DNA of 24,077 bases from JAZGER01 sp036480335. Lineage in GTDB: Bacteria; Pseudomonadota; Gammaproteobacteria; DSM-19610. The notes beneath the pieces are model-generated. The model was not told the origin of the DNA. It saw nothing but the letters and a program-made list of their open reading frames with translations, and searched no databases. Below are positions 15,945 through 23,669 of this stretch, piece by piece. Numbering within the stretch: position 1 is the stretch's first letter; each line of letters begins with the position of its first letter. Made by a program: the position numbers and the translations under genes. The stretch is taken from assembly GCA_036480335.1 (NCBI GenBank), contig JAZGGH010000085.1:1-24077 (forward strand). The letters are read 5' to 3'.

Positions 15945-16694
15945 TTAGCTGGCCGTACAGATAGCCAGAAAGTCATCCGCCTGCAAAGAAGCGCCGCCGA
16001 TCAATCCACCATCAATATCAGCCATACCAAACAGCTCTGTTGCATTAGAACCCTTAACGCTGCCACCGTAGAGAACCTGCAGATTTTCTGCAATACCCGC
16101 ATCCAGAGCAGCGAGTTTCTGGCGAATAAAAGCATGCACATCCTGAGCCTGTTGGGGAGAAGCTGTTTTACCGGTACCAATCGCCCAGACAGGTTCATAA
16201 GCAACCACAGCATCAGCGAATGATGCGATACCTTCCAGCTCGATAACAGCATCTAGCTGACGCGCAACAACCTGTTCGGTAATGCCCTGCTCACGCTCTT
16301 CGAGTAATTCACCTACACACAGAATCGGCTTTAAACCGGCACGTCGTGCAGCAGCAAACTTACGCGCAGTGAATGCATCATCCTCAGCATACAGACTGCG
16401 TCGCTCGGAATGGCCAATAATGGCATAAGCCGTGGAAAATTCCTTCAGCATGGAAGCAGACACTTCACCGGTAAATGCACCCGACTCCTGATCACTGATA
16501 TCCTGGGACCCCAGCCGAACAGACGTTCCTGCTAACAGCTCAGAAACATAGCCGAGATATACAAAAGGGGGGCAAACAACAATTTCTGTGCCGGAAGCCT
16601 CTCCAGCGCCAGATTTAATACCTTTTACGAGTTCCGCAATACTTTCCAGAGAACCATTTAATTTCCAGTTCCCAGCTACCATTGTTTGCCGCAT
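15945..16694 (-). CDS. tpiA: Triosephosphate isomerase
   Basis: A 249-aa cytosolic TIM-barrel enzyme that interconverts dihydroxyacetone phosphate and glyceraldehyde 3-phosphate in glycolysis and gluconeogenesis. The active-site residues are Asn9 and Lys11 (GNWKLNG), His95 (YAIIGHSERR) and Glu167 (AYEPVWAIGTGKTA, the catalytic base with the start of flexible loop 6). The phosphate-binding LYGGSVKGSNA and GLIGGASL segments are at the C-terminus. AGGAGG precedes the ATG by 7 nt. It lies 84 nt after rpoS and just before secG, the usual tpiA-secG pair. Confidence 0.98.
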   Translation of the reverse strand: MRQTMVAGNWKLNGSLESIAELVKGIKSGAGEASGTEIVVCPPFVYLGYVSELLAGTSVRLGSQDISDQESGAFTGEVSASMLKEFSTAYAIIGHSERRSLYAEDDAFTARKFAAARRAGLKPILCVGELLEEREQGITEQVVARQLDAVIELEGIASFADAVVAYEPVWAIGTGKTASPQQAQDVHAFIRQKLAALDAGIAENLQVLYGGSVKGSNATELFGMADIDGGLIGGASLQADDFLAICTAS

Positions 16695-16778
16695 GTCCGA
16701 GCCTCCTGAAGCCCTTTAAATCAGCCGCATAGCGTAGCGGTAGACGCTGCAAAAAGCAACCGAAAGCAAACAAACGGC

Positions 16779-17681
16779 TCAGTCCAGCAACACATCCGAT
16801 GAAAAGCCCTTTTTTTCCATCATTCCTCGCAGGCTTTTCAATGCATCAAGTTGAATCTGCCGTACCCGTTCACGGGTAATATCGAGCTGCAGGCCGAGCT
16901 CTTCAAGCGTCAGTGTCTTATGCCCATGCAAACCAAAGCGCTGTTCAACAATCTGGCGTTGTTTTGCACTGAGCATCTGTAACCATTCATCAATATGGAT
17001 CTCAAGATACTGAGCTTCTATGACATTGGCCGGATCAGTGTTTTTATCATCAGCAATATCATCACCGAAGCATTTCCCTGTATCACCATTAACAGGCATA
17101 TCAACTGAAATTGCGTTGTTTTTCAATGCAAGTAGCTTATCTATTTCAGAAACTGGCTTACCCATTGTATCAGCCAGCTCACGAATTTTTGGCTCATGAT
17201 CAAGCGTCTGGGAAATGCGGCTTGAGACCCGCAAACAGCTATTCAATTGCTTGGCGATATGTACAGGCAAACGGACAGTTCTGCTCTGATTCATGATGGC
17301 CCGCTCAACGGCCTGACGTATCCACCAGGTCGCGTAGGTGGAAAAGCGAAAACCCCGTTCCGGGTCAAATTTTTCAATGGCATGCATCAAGCCAAGATTA
17401 CCTTCCTCAATCAGATCCAGTAATGCCAGACCACGATTACGGTAAGTTTTCGCAATATTGGCAACCAGCCGCAGATTGCTCACAATCAGTTTGTTCCTGG
17501 CTGATCGATTACCCTGATGAACCAGGCGACCATATCTGACTTCTTCTTCTGCAGTGAGCAGTGGAGAATAGCCGATTTCTTTAAGATAGAGGGATGTCGC
17601 ATCGTGTTGAGTTGCCACAGACATGCTGGCGGACAAGCCCGCAGTTTTCTTGCTACTACTGTTTATTGTGTTGTATCTCAC
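16779..17681 (-). CDS. rpoS: RNA polymerase sigma factor RpoS (stationary phase/general stress)
   Basis: A sigma-70 family protein of the RpoS branch. Region 1.2 reads DATSLYLKEIGYSPLLTAEEE. Region 2 carries SNLRLVANIAKTYRNRGLALLDLIEEGN and GFRFSTYATWWIRQAVERAI, with the -10 contacts. Region 3 follows, then region 4.2 (LTLEELGLQLDITRERVRQI), the helix-turn-helix for the -35 element. I place the start at the GTG at 17681, giving 300 aa, because AAGGAGG lies 5 nt before it. A GTG at 17720 in the same frame would add 13 residues but has only a weak ribosome site. It follows nlpD, as in most gammaproteobacteria, where rpoS promoters often lie inside nlpD. Confidence 0.95.
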   Translation of the reverse strand: MRYNTINSSSKKTAGLSASMSVATQHDATSLYLKEIGYSPLLTAEEEVRYGRLVHQGNRSARNKLIVSNLRLVANIAKTYRNRGLALLDLIEEGNLGLMHAIEKFDPERGFRFSTYATWWIRQAVERAIMNQSRTVRLPVHIAKQLNSCLRVSSRISQTLDHEPKIRELADTMGKPVSEIDKLLALKNNAISVDMPVNGDTGKCFGDDIADDKNTDPANVIEAQYLEIHIDEWLQMLSAKQRQIVEQRFGLHGHKTLTLEELGLQLDITRERVRQIQLDALKSLRGMMEKKGFSSDVLLD

Positions 17682-17686
17682 AACGG

Positions 17687-17693
17687 CCTCCTT
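17687..17693 (-). promoter_or_regulatory. Strong ribosome binding site deciding the rpoS start
   Basis: AAGGAGG on the minus strand, 5 nt before GTG at 17681. It lies inside the alternative longer frame (GTG at 17720), which makes the longer start less likely. Confidence 0.7.
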
Positions 17694-17721
17694 AGCAAAG
17701 TGCTTAAAAGAGAGGCTCACC

Positions 17722-18561
17722 TTAACGATGACGTTTCGGTAAATATTTCAACGGATCAACAGGCAAGCTATTTTTCCTGATTTCAAAGTAGAGCTGAGTC
17801 CTGTTTACACCACTATGCCCCATCAATGCAACCTTTTCTCCACCATCAATCCACTGATTTTCTTTCACAATTAGCTTTCGGTTGTGCGCGTAAGCACTTA
17901 AATACATTGAATTATGTTTAATAATAATCAGGTTTCCATAGCCCGGCAGACCGCTACCTGCATAGACAACTTTTCCACCCGCTGCAGCCCTGACCGGCTC
18001 ACCCAGCTTGCCATAAATACGGATACCCTTTTTTGCCGAACTGGACTGGCTTGATGTTTTGAAACGCCCTCTGACTGGCCACTGCCAGGGTATTTTCCCG
18101 CTCAAAAAAGACGGTGTTCGGCCGTCTTTCTCTTTGCGGCCTTTCTCTTTGTGAGACTTCGCCATAACAACAACCTTGGGCGCCGCCTTTATTGCTTTCT
18201 TTACTGGTTGAGATGGCTGCTGCCGTTGTTTTACGGACCCAGAATTTGTTACCACTCGTCCTGACGGTCTGGCAACATGATGGATTTTTTTCGGCACATG
18301 CAAGCGAATCCGTTGATCCTGATAGATTGTGAAAGGTGCCGATATATCATTCCACGATGCCAGGTCACGGGCATTCAGGCCATACTGCCAGGCAATGGAA
18401 TATAATGATTCGCCGCGTCGGACAACATGATATCCACTTGCGGGCCTTGAACTGGCCCTGCTCATCTCCCCTACAGGCGCCCTGACGGACGAACTGCCGC
18501 AAGCAACCAGAAAGGCCAGAAAAACGATCGGTACAACATGGAGTAAGCAACGCCAGATCAT
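17722..18561 (-). CDS. nlpD: NlpD-type lipoprotein, LysM plus degenerate LytM (M23) domain
   Basis: A 279-aa envelope protein that in its family activates the AmiC-type amidase for septal peptidoglycan splitting. The N-terminal signal ends in a lipobox (L18-V-A-C21). A LysM domain (residues 43-89, GYHVVRRGESLYSIAWQYGL) binds peptidoglycan. A basic, low-complexity linker (about 95-150) leads to the LytM domain (155-279). Zinc-site residues of active M23 enzymes are mostly lost: the conserved Asp is Arg181 (KKGIRIYGK) and the final His is replaced in LYFEIRKN, so it should be a non-enzymatic activator. ATGA overlap with yqaA upstream; rpoS follows. Confidence 0.93.
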   Translation of the reverse strand: MIWRCLLHVVPIVFLAFLVACGSSSVRAPVGEMSRASSRPASGYHVVRRGESLYSIAWQYGLNARDLASWNDISAPFTIYQDQRIRLHVPKKIHHVARPSGRVVTNSGSVKQRQQPSQPVKKAIKAAPKVVVMAKSHKEKGRKEKDGRTPSFLSGKIPWQWPVRGRFKTSSQSSSAKKGIRIYGKLGEPVRAAAGGKVVYAGSGLPGYGNLIIIKHNSMYLSAYAHNRKLIVKENQWIDGGEKVALMGHSGVNRTQLYFEIRKNSLPVDPLKYLPKRHR

Positions 18562-19139
18562 CGTTTCAGAAAATACACCACAACCACCACCAGCACGACA
18601 AACAACCAGCCAATCAGATCGATATTCTTGCGCATACCGCGCTCCATCTTTTCTCCCCCCCAGCGCAACAATCCGGCTACCAGAAAAAACCTTCCACCCC
18701 TGCCAATGAATGACGCAAGCACAAACGGCGCAAATGCCATGGATAATGCACCAGCCGAGATGGTAAATATTTTATAGGGGATGGGAGAAAAACCTGCCAC
18801 CAAAATTGCCCAGAACCCCCATTTTTCAAACCAGACAGAGACGGTCTGGTATTTTTCTGCCCAGTGGCCACCCTCGGATATCAGTGGCTGTATCAGATCC
18901 AGCGCAAAATGTCCGATAAAATACCCGGCAATACCCCCAATCACTGACATCAGTGTAGTCAACAAGGCAAAAGACCAGGCCCGTTCAGGCCGAGCGAGCG
19001 CCATTGGCATCAACATCACATCAGGGGGAATCGGAAAAAAAGAAGACTCGGCAAAACTCAACCCAGCCAGATAATAAGGTGCATTTCTGTGTTTCGCCCA
19101 AGCAATCACTTTATCATACAAGGGGCCAAATATTTTCAT
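18558..19139 (-). CDS. yqaA: YqaA-like DedA/VTT-family membrane protein
   Basis: A 193-aa inner-membrane protein of the DedA (SNARE-associated/VTT) superfamily; members are linked to lipid-carrier flipping and membrane homeostasis, but the YqaA role is not established. Visible are FAESSFFPIPPDVMLMPMAL (the re-entrant-loop motif), GYFIGHFALD, GFSPIPYKIFTISAGAL (second re-entrant half) and a C-terminal hydrophobic helix. It sits between pcm (47-nt gap) and nlpD (4-nt overlap), an arrangement seen in other gammaproteobacteria. The symbol follows E. coli YqaA by pattern and context. Confidence 0.85.
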   Translation of the reverse strand: MKIFGPLYDKVIAWAKHRNAPYYLAGLSFAESSFFPIPPDVMLMPMALARPERAWSFALLTTLMSVIGGIAGYFIGHFALDLIQPLISEGGHWAEKYQTVSVWFEKWGFWAILVAGFSPIPYKIFTISAGALSMAFAPFVLASFIGRGGRFFLVAGLLRWGGEKMERGMRKNIDLIGWLFVVLVVVVVYFLKR

Positions 19140-19186
19140 TTATCACCTTAAATATATTCAATAAGTTAATGTTATTTAATGATTAA

Positions 19187-19843
19187 TTACAATTTAGCAA
19201 TCAATGGAACAAAACTGACCCGCTCCAGATCTTCGCGTTCAAAAATACCATCCTGACGCTTAACCCGTGTCAGGATCTGGCCACTTCTGCCGCCAACCGG
19301 CATCACCAACACACCTTGCGGTGCCAGCTGTTTAAGCAAAGGCTCGGGAATATCCTCACCACCGGCAGTGACAATAATGGCATCAAAAGGCTGGGCTTCG
19401 AGCCAGCCCCAACTGCCATCACTATGCCGGACGTAAATATTACGATAGCCGATTCTGCGGAAGCGTTGCCGTGCCTGAGTTAACAATGGCTCTATGCGTT
19501 CAGTGGTATAAACACGCTCTACCAGTGGCGCTAATACAGCCGCCTGATAGCCCGACCCTGTGCCAACTTCAAGAACCTTTTTTGGCTTCACTTCCAGCAG
19601 CAGTTCCGTCATTCTGGCGACAATATAGGGTTGGGAAATCGTCTGCCCATGGCCAATCGGCAATGCCGTGTCCTCATAAGCGCGGCTCGCCAATGCTTCA
19701 TCAACAAACAGGTGTCGCGGCGTATTGCGGATGGATTCAAGTACCTGCAGGTTACGAATTCCTTCAGATTTCAGACGCTCAACCAGACGATCTCGCGTCC
19801 GCTGGGACGTCATACCAATGCCCTCATGCATTGAGCGCATCAT
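19187..19843 (-). CDS. pcm: Protein-L-isoaspartate O-methyltransferase
   Basis: A SAM-dependent enzyme that methylates isoaspartyl residues so that damaged proteins can be repaired. The substrate-loop signature TISQPYIVARMTELL and the SAM-binding motif I EVGTGSGYQAAVLAPL are clear, followed by DAIIVTAGGEDIPEPLL and the C-terminal VSFVPLIAKL. I use the ATG at 19843 (218 aa), which overlaps the surE stop (ATGA) with GGAG 10 nt upstream. An ATG at 19813 with GAGGG 7 nt upstream (MTSQRTRDRLV) gives the shorter form seen in Pseudomonas. An ATG at 19870 would lie inside surE. The exact start is uncertain; the function is not. Confidence 0.94.
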   Translation of the reverse strand: MMRSMHEGIGMTSQRTRDRLVERLKSEGIRNLQVLESIRNTPRHLFVDEALASRAYEDTALPIGHGQTISQPYIVARMTELLLEVKPKKVLEVGTGSGYQAAVLAPLVERVYTTERIEPLLTQARQRFRRIGYRNIYVRHSDGSWGWLEAQPFDAIIVTAGGEDIPEPLLKQLAPQGVLVMPVGGRSGQILTRVKRQDGIFEREDLERVSFVPLIAKL

Positions 19844-20598
19844 TTGCGTATTTCTCCAGACTGAATCCATTTACCAACCTGATCAACAGCCGCGTGGTGA
19901 GTCAGATCAGTATGCAGGGGCGTGATGGAAACAAAACCCTGCCGCACCGCATAAAAGTCCGTCCCCTCTCCTGCGTCCTGTTCAGCACCCGCCGGACCCA
20001 CCCAGTAAACCGGCCTACCTCTGGGATCCTGCTGGCGGATGACTGGCTCGGATTTATGCCGATGCCCCAGCCGGGTAACCCGCAACCCTTTGATCTGCTC
20101 ATAAGGTAGATCCGGTACATTCACATTCAGAATGGTTGCCGATGGTAGCGGGTGGCTCTGTAAACGCGTGAGCAAATCAACAGTAATCTGTGCAGCCGTT
20201 TCATAATAACGGGCCTTTTCAGTCACCAGCGAAACAGCAATGGCTGGAAACCCCAGAAAACGCCCTTCCATTGCTGCCGCTACCGTGCCGGAATACAACA
20301 CATCATCGCCCATATTACCGCTGGAATTTATCCCCGAGACCACCATATCCGGCTCTTCTTCCAACAAACCGGTAATTGCCAGATGTACACAATCGGTTGG
20401 CGTACCGCCCACCTGGATAAAATCATTCTCCATCGTTGTGGCACGAATCGGGGTATCCAGTGTCAGTGAATTACTGGCACCACTGCGATCCCGGTCTGGA
20501 GCAACCACGGTAATTTGTGCTACTTTTGACAATGCATCCGCCAGACAAACAATGCCAGGAGCCTGGAAGCCATCATCATTACTAATTAAGATACGCAT
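19840..20598 (-). CDS. surE: 5'/3'-nucleotidase SurE (survival protein)
   Basis: A 252-aa metal-dependent phosphatase acting on nucleoside monophosphates and, in some bacteria, short polyphosphate. The metal site is complete: Asp8-Asp9 (ILISNDDGFQAPGI), Ser39 (APDRDRSGASNSLT) and Asn91 (VVSGINSSGNMGDDVLYSGT). The segment VQ-VGGTPTDCVHLA also fits the family. It is the first gene of the surE-pcm-yqaA-nlpD-rpoS run here and is divergent from the Smr gene with a 62-nt intergenic region. The stop overlaps pcm. In many relatives truD lies just upstream; it is not here. Confidence 0.97.
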   Translation of the reverse strand: MRILISNDDGFQAPGIVCLADALSKVAQITVVAPDRDRSGASNSLTLDTPIRATTMENDFIQVGGTPTDCVHLAITGLLEEEPDMVVSGINSSGNMGDDVLYSGTVAAAMEGRFLGFPAIAVSLVTEKARYYETAAQITVDLLTRLQSHPLPSATILNVNVPDLPYEQIKGLRVTRLGHRHKSEPVIRQQDPRGRPVYWVGPAGAEQDAGEGTDFYAVRQGFVSITPLHTDLTHHAAVDQVGKWIQSGEIRK

Positions 20599-20660
20599 GA
20601 CCCGTGGACTATACCCGAGTCAGCAAACTGAGGCACCTATCTCAACCGACAGATTAACGT

Positions 20661-21197
20661 ATGAAAGACGACTTAACCCAAAAAGACAGAGCTTTATTCC
20701 GCAAGATGGCCGGTGCCGTCAAACCTGTGCGTAATGACCGCTACCAGCATCCACAGAAAAAACCGCCGCCGCGCCCAAAATTCAGAGAAGCCGATGAAGC
20801 GCGCGTATTGCAGGACATGCTCTCCGATCACTTCGATCCACTGGAAATTGATACTGGAGACGAATTAATCTATTTGCGTGCCGGCATACAGGATAGAACC
20901 ATGAAAAAACTGCGGCGTGGGCAAATCAGCAGCGGCGCAGAACTCGATCTGCACGGCATGACTGTGCCCGTCGCCCGTGCGGCCGTGGCTGAATTTCTCT
21001 ACGAATGCCGACGTCGGCGACTGCAATGCGTGCGTATCATTCACGGCAAAGGACTAGGCTCCAGACAACGGGAACCCGTCCTCAAATCCAAAGTCGGCGG
21101 CTGGCTACGGCAGCGGGATGAAGTGCTCGCCTACTGTACAGCGCGTTATTATGATGGTGGGACAGGTGCACTATATGTACTGTTGAAACGCCTTTAA
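20661..21197 (+). CDS. Smr-domain protein, SmrA/YdaL/YfcN-like
   Basis: A 178-aa protein with a C-terminal Smr domain, a fold linked to endonuclease activity on nucleic acids (MutS2 C-terminus; E. coli SmrA/SmrB, of which SmrB cleaves mRNA at collided ribosomes). Key motifs are ELDLHGMTV (His98), VRIIHGKGLGS (His128) and the end DGGTGALYVLL. The N-terminal ~90 residues carry LFRKMAGAVKPVRNDR and a basic proline-rich stretch, as in other stand-alone Smr proteins, which supports this start although no good Shine-Dalgarno is visible. It is transcribed divergently from surE and followed 14 nt later by the MITE-like element. Which Smr subgroup it belongs to is uncertain. Confidence 0.88.
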   Translation: MKDDLTQKDRALFRKMAGAVKPVRNDRYQHPQKKPPPRPKFREADEARVLQDMLSDHFDPLEIDTGDELIYLRAGIQDRTMKKLRRGQISSGAELDLHGMTVPVARAAVAEFLYECRRRRLQCVRIIHGKGLGSRQREPVLKSKVGGWLRQRDEVLAYCTARYYDGGTGALYVLLKRL

Positions 21198-21210
21198 TTT
21201 GACGGCCTAA

Positions 21211-21349
21211 CAGGCTGTTGAAAAACCCTTATGCGGCACAATCCTGCGTTAAAAATCAACTCAAAATGCTCATGTACTGCGTGTACACTGCGCTTTTTCG
21301 CCAATTTTTGCCTTGTCTTGCGCTCGCCTGATACTTTTTCAACAGCCTG
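21211..21349 (+). mobile_element. MITE-like element, 139 bp, with 15-bp perfect terminal inverted repeats
   Basis: The ends are CAGGCTGTTGAAAAA (21211-21225) and its exact reverse complement TTTTTCAACAGCCTG (21335-21349). Both sides are flanked by CTAA (21207-21210 and 21350-21353), a 4-bp target duplication fitting the YTAR preference of IS5-group elements. No open frame of useful size lies inside, so it would be a non-autonomous element. The interior has an imperfect second-order fold around TGTAC/GTACA, so a transcript would form a long hairpin that may end the Smr gene's message. The strand is arbitrary. Confidence 0.75.
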
Positions 21350-21395
21350 CTAAGGAACCGCTTTTCCATAAACATCGGCAAAAAAGAACCTGCTC

Positions 21396-21431
21396 TTGAC
21401 TGGGGTCAAAACAAATATTTGTGAGTCCCAG
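21396..21431. promoter_or_regulatory. Overlapping inverted repeats upstream of the secreted propeller gene
   Basis: Three dyads overlap: TTGAC-TGGG-GTCAA (21396-21409), the perfect 12-bp palindrome ACAAATATTTGT (21411-21422), and an outer CTGGG/CCCAG pair (21400-21431) that encloses the palindrome. They lie about 60-90 nt before the start codon at 21489. They could be operator sites or a transcript hairpin; no family of regulator can be named. Confidence 0.4.
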
Positions 21432-21432
21432 A

Positions 21433-21461
21433 CTATGTAGTCTACACATAGACAGTATAAA
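21433..21461 (+). promoter_or_regulatory. Candidate promoter with an inverted repeat in place of the -35
   Basis: TATAAA (21456-21461) is a good -10. The place of the -35 is taken by CTATGT (21433-21438), which does not resemble TTGACA but forms an inverted repeat with ACATAG (21446-21451). Transcription would start near 21468, leaving about 20 nt with the AAGGGG ribosome site before the ATG at 21489. A weak -35 covered by a dyad is the layout of an activator-dependent or repressed promoter; this is inference. Confidence 0.4.
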
Positions 21462-21488
21462 TAAGCTGCAATGAAAAGGGGAAAACAA

Positions 21489-23663
21489 ATGAAATCTATT
21501 CTTTCAATATTATTATTATTCTTTTTAAGTATTTCACTCAATTGTTCTGCGCAAAGCTTTTCCTGGCTCCACAAAGTAGAGAGTCAGGATCATACCGATA
21601 TTCTTGAAATAGCTTCTTTTGCTGATGCCATTTATGCGGCAGGTAGAACCGAATGTGGATTCCCTTACTGCAAGGGAATTCTGATCAAGCTCAGTAAAGA
21701 TGGCATTGAACTTTGGCGACGTGAGGTCATCACCTATTCGGGCACAGAAATCTTCAGCATTGCTGTTAACGAAAATGCCGTTTATGTCGCGGGTCGCTCT
21801 GAGGATTCAGTCCCCGTCAACGGTTTTAGAAATCCACCGGCCAGCTTCGTAAAAAAATATGATCATGATGGCAACCTGATATGGACATATATTGACAGCG
21901 AGGATGCACTTGATGCTTTCGGTATTGCGCTTGATGCAGACGGACTTTATACCATAGGGCAAACATTGGGCCTGGATCCACAGGGCGTTGTTAGTCGGAT
22001 CAGTTTTGAAGGCCATAAGCAATGGGCAAAATTACTCGGCAGCGGTACCTTAGGCGGAACAAATATCATAGTTGAGGCTGGCATCATTTATGCCTCTTCA
22101 GATAATGGAAGAATCTTTGTTTACAGCACCGATGGTAGCTATATCAAAGACTTCCCCATCGAGGTCAGACCAATCCTGAAAGGCCTGAGCCTGTATCAAA
22201 ATCACCTGTACATTTCCGGATTCGAACCCGGCATAGGCGATGCAGTAATAAAAATCGATCTGGCAGGTAATCAGATCTGGAAGCAGGAATTTTTTGGTGT
22301 GCATGGCCGGGCAGAGGGAATAGCGACCACTGAAAGTGGTGTTTATGTTGGTGGCAATGTGTTTGAACCGGTCAATGCTTTTGAATCGCTTGAGTATGAA
22401 ATGGGCACAAGACTCGTACATTATGATTTTAATGGCAACATAAAGCATATCTGGACGTACCCCCAACTCAATATAATGCCTTATTCAATCACTGCTACTT
22501 CCAACCAGATTTATTTTGGTGGCATTGATTTTGATACGAACAATGGATTTATTGCACAGTTTTCCAGCGATGATCTATTACCGCCAGCGGTGCTAGCCCT
22601 TGATGACATCAATAGCGATTCCATTCAGGATATTGCCATACTGAGACATAATTATGGTGCTGGCAGTGTTCGTGCTGTCGTGAAAGATACCACTGGAGTG
22701 CAGTTAAATGAGATCATGTTTGATAGCAAACTCAAACCCATTGACTTCGACCTTCTGGCAGACAGTAATGCTAATGCGGCTCCAGAACTTGTCGTTCTGG
22801 GTACCGGAAGGGTCACAGCAGAAGTTCGGGATAGTCTCAGCGGTGAGAAATTGAGCACTGTCTTATTCAACTCCAGCTTTACTCCGATCAATCTTACCGT
22901 CATGCCTGATCTGAATGGAAACGGCACGCAGGAACTTGCTGTACTTGGGAAACATCCAACTAAAAATTGGGTATTGGTCGATATTCGGGATTCCATTACT
23001 GGCAGCAGAATAAATTCTGTTTCCTTTAATCCTAATTTCATCCCAGTACAACTCAGCGTCCTGCAAGATATTGACAATAATGGCACGCCAGACCTGGCTG
23101 TCCTTTCGAACAACAAGGTAACAGGTCAACCGGATAAAATAGAAATTCGTAACCTTGAAGGCACATTAATTCGCAATACCTGGATTGGTAAAGCCTATGA
23201 CTCTGTACAGATGCATGACTACACCTCTCACAATGGTAACGCCATGCTGGCTGTTTTACAGATAGACACTTCCAGAAACCGTATGCATGTAGCCAGAATA
23301 AATATTCAGTCAGGCACTGTTTCCGGCATTACGGGTTTTAATGGTCATTATGCACCTGCGAAACTGTCTATACTCAGTGATCTGAATGGAAACCATACTC
23401 ATGAGTTCGCTATTTTTGGCAAGAACCCCGAAAACGACACTGTAAAGATTGAAGTAAGAGATACTGAAACAGGCACTCTGATCAATAACACCTGGCTCTG
23501 GAAAGAATACCTGACATACGACATGACAATATTGCCCAGTTTAAATGGCAATAGTTCAGAAGAACTGTATACAGTGGTAAGAAGATTTGGTTATGACAAT
23601 TTGCGCACTTATATAAATGACGGCCTGGATGGTGCTGCAATCAATGTTATTGACTGGTACTAA
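21489..23663 (+). CDS. Secreted double beta-propeller protein (PQQ-like N-half, FG-GAP/VCBS-like C-half)
   Basis: I do not recognise a named gene. The start at 21489 (724 aa) is chosen because AAGGGG lies 7 nt upstream and the protein then begins with a clean signal peptide (MKSILSILLLFFLSISLNCSA, cut likely after residue 21). An ATG at 21471 would add six basic residues. Residues ~22-365 hold seven YxxG strands (YAAGR 49, YVAGR 99, YTIG 154, YASS 201, YISG 241, YVGG 286, YFGG 342), alternating with DxxGNxxW turns, as in seven-bladed quinoprotein-like propellers. Residues ~370-724 hold seven units of 49-54 aa starting near 373, 425, 474, 527, 577, 631 and 684, with calcium-loop-like DLNGNGTQELAVLG. 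Likely periplasmic or extracellular; no catalytic motif or C-terminal sorting signal is visible. It stands alone between a MITE and a hairpin. Confidence 0.8.
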   Translation: MKSILSILLLFFLSISLNCSAQSFSWLHKVESQDHTDILEIASFADAIYAAGRTECGFPYCKGILIKLSKDGIELWRREVITYSGTEIFSIAVNENAVYVAGRSEDSVPVNGFRNPPASFVKKYDHDGNLIWTYIDSEDALDAFGIALDADGLYTIGQTLGLDPQGVVSRISFEGHKQWAKLLGSGTLGGTNIIVEAGIIYASSDNGRIFVYSTDGSYIKDFPIEVRPILKGLSLYQNHLYISGFEPGIGDAVIKIDLAGNQIWKQEFFGVHGRAEGIATTESGVYVGGNVFEPVNAFESLEYEMGTRLVHYDFNGNIKHIWTYPQLNIMPYSITATSNQIYFGGIDFDTNNGFIAQFSSDDLLPPAVLALDDINSDSIQDIAILRHNYGAGSVRAVVKDTTGVQLNEIMFDSKLKPIDFDLLADSNANAAPELVVLGTGRVTAEVRDSLSGEKLSTVLFNSSFTPINLTVMPDLNGNGTQELAVLGKHPTKNWVLVDIRDSITGSRINSVSFNPNFIPVQLSVLQDIDNNGTPDLAVLSNNKVTGQPDKIEIRNLEGTLIRNTWIGKAYDSVQMHDYTSHNGNAMLAVLQIDTSRNRMHVARINIQSGTVSGITGFNGHYAPAKLSILSDLNGNHTHEFAIFGKNPENDTVKIEVRDTETGTLINNTWLWKEYLTYDMTILPSLNGNSSEELYTVVRRFGYDNLRTYINDGLDGAAINVIDWY

Positions 23664-23669
23664 TCAGTA

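Noticed and set aside
16710..16778. Intrinsic terminator between rpoS and tpiA
   Set aside because: Only a short AGCGT/ACGCT stem without a T run is visible.
20599..20660. TATAGT (20608-20613, minus) as the surE promoter
   Set aside because: There is no convincing -35 at 16-18 nt, and transcription would start about 3 nt before the ATG.
21489..21560. Lipoprotein signal on the propeller protein
   Set aside because: The sequence before the cysteine (SLNC) breaks the lipobox rule; cleavage after CSA by signal peptidase I fits better.
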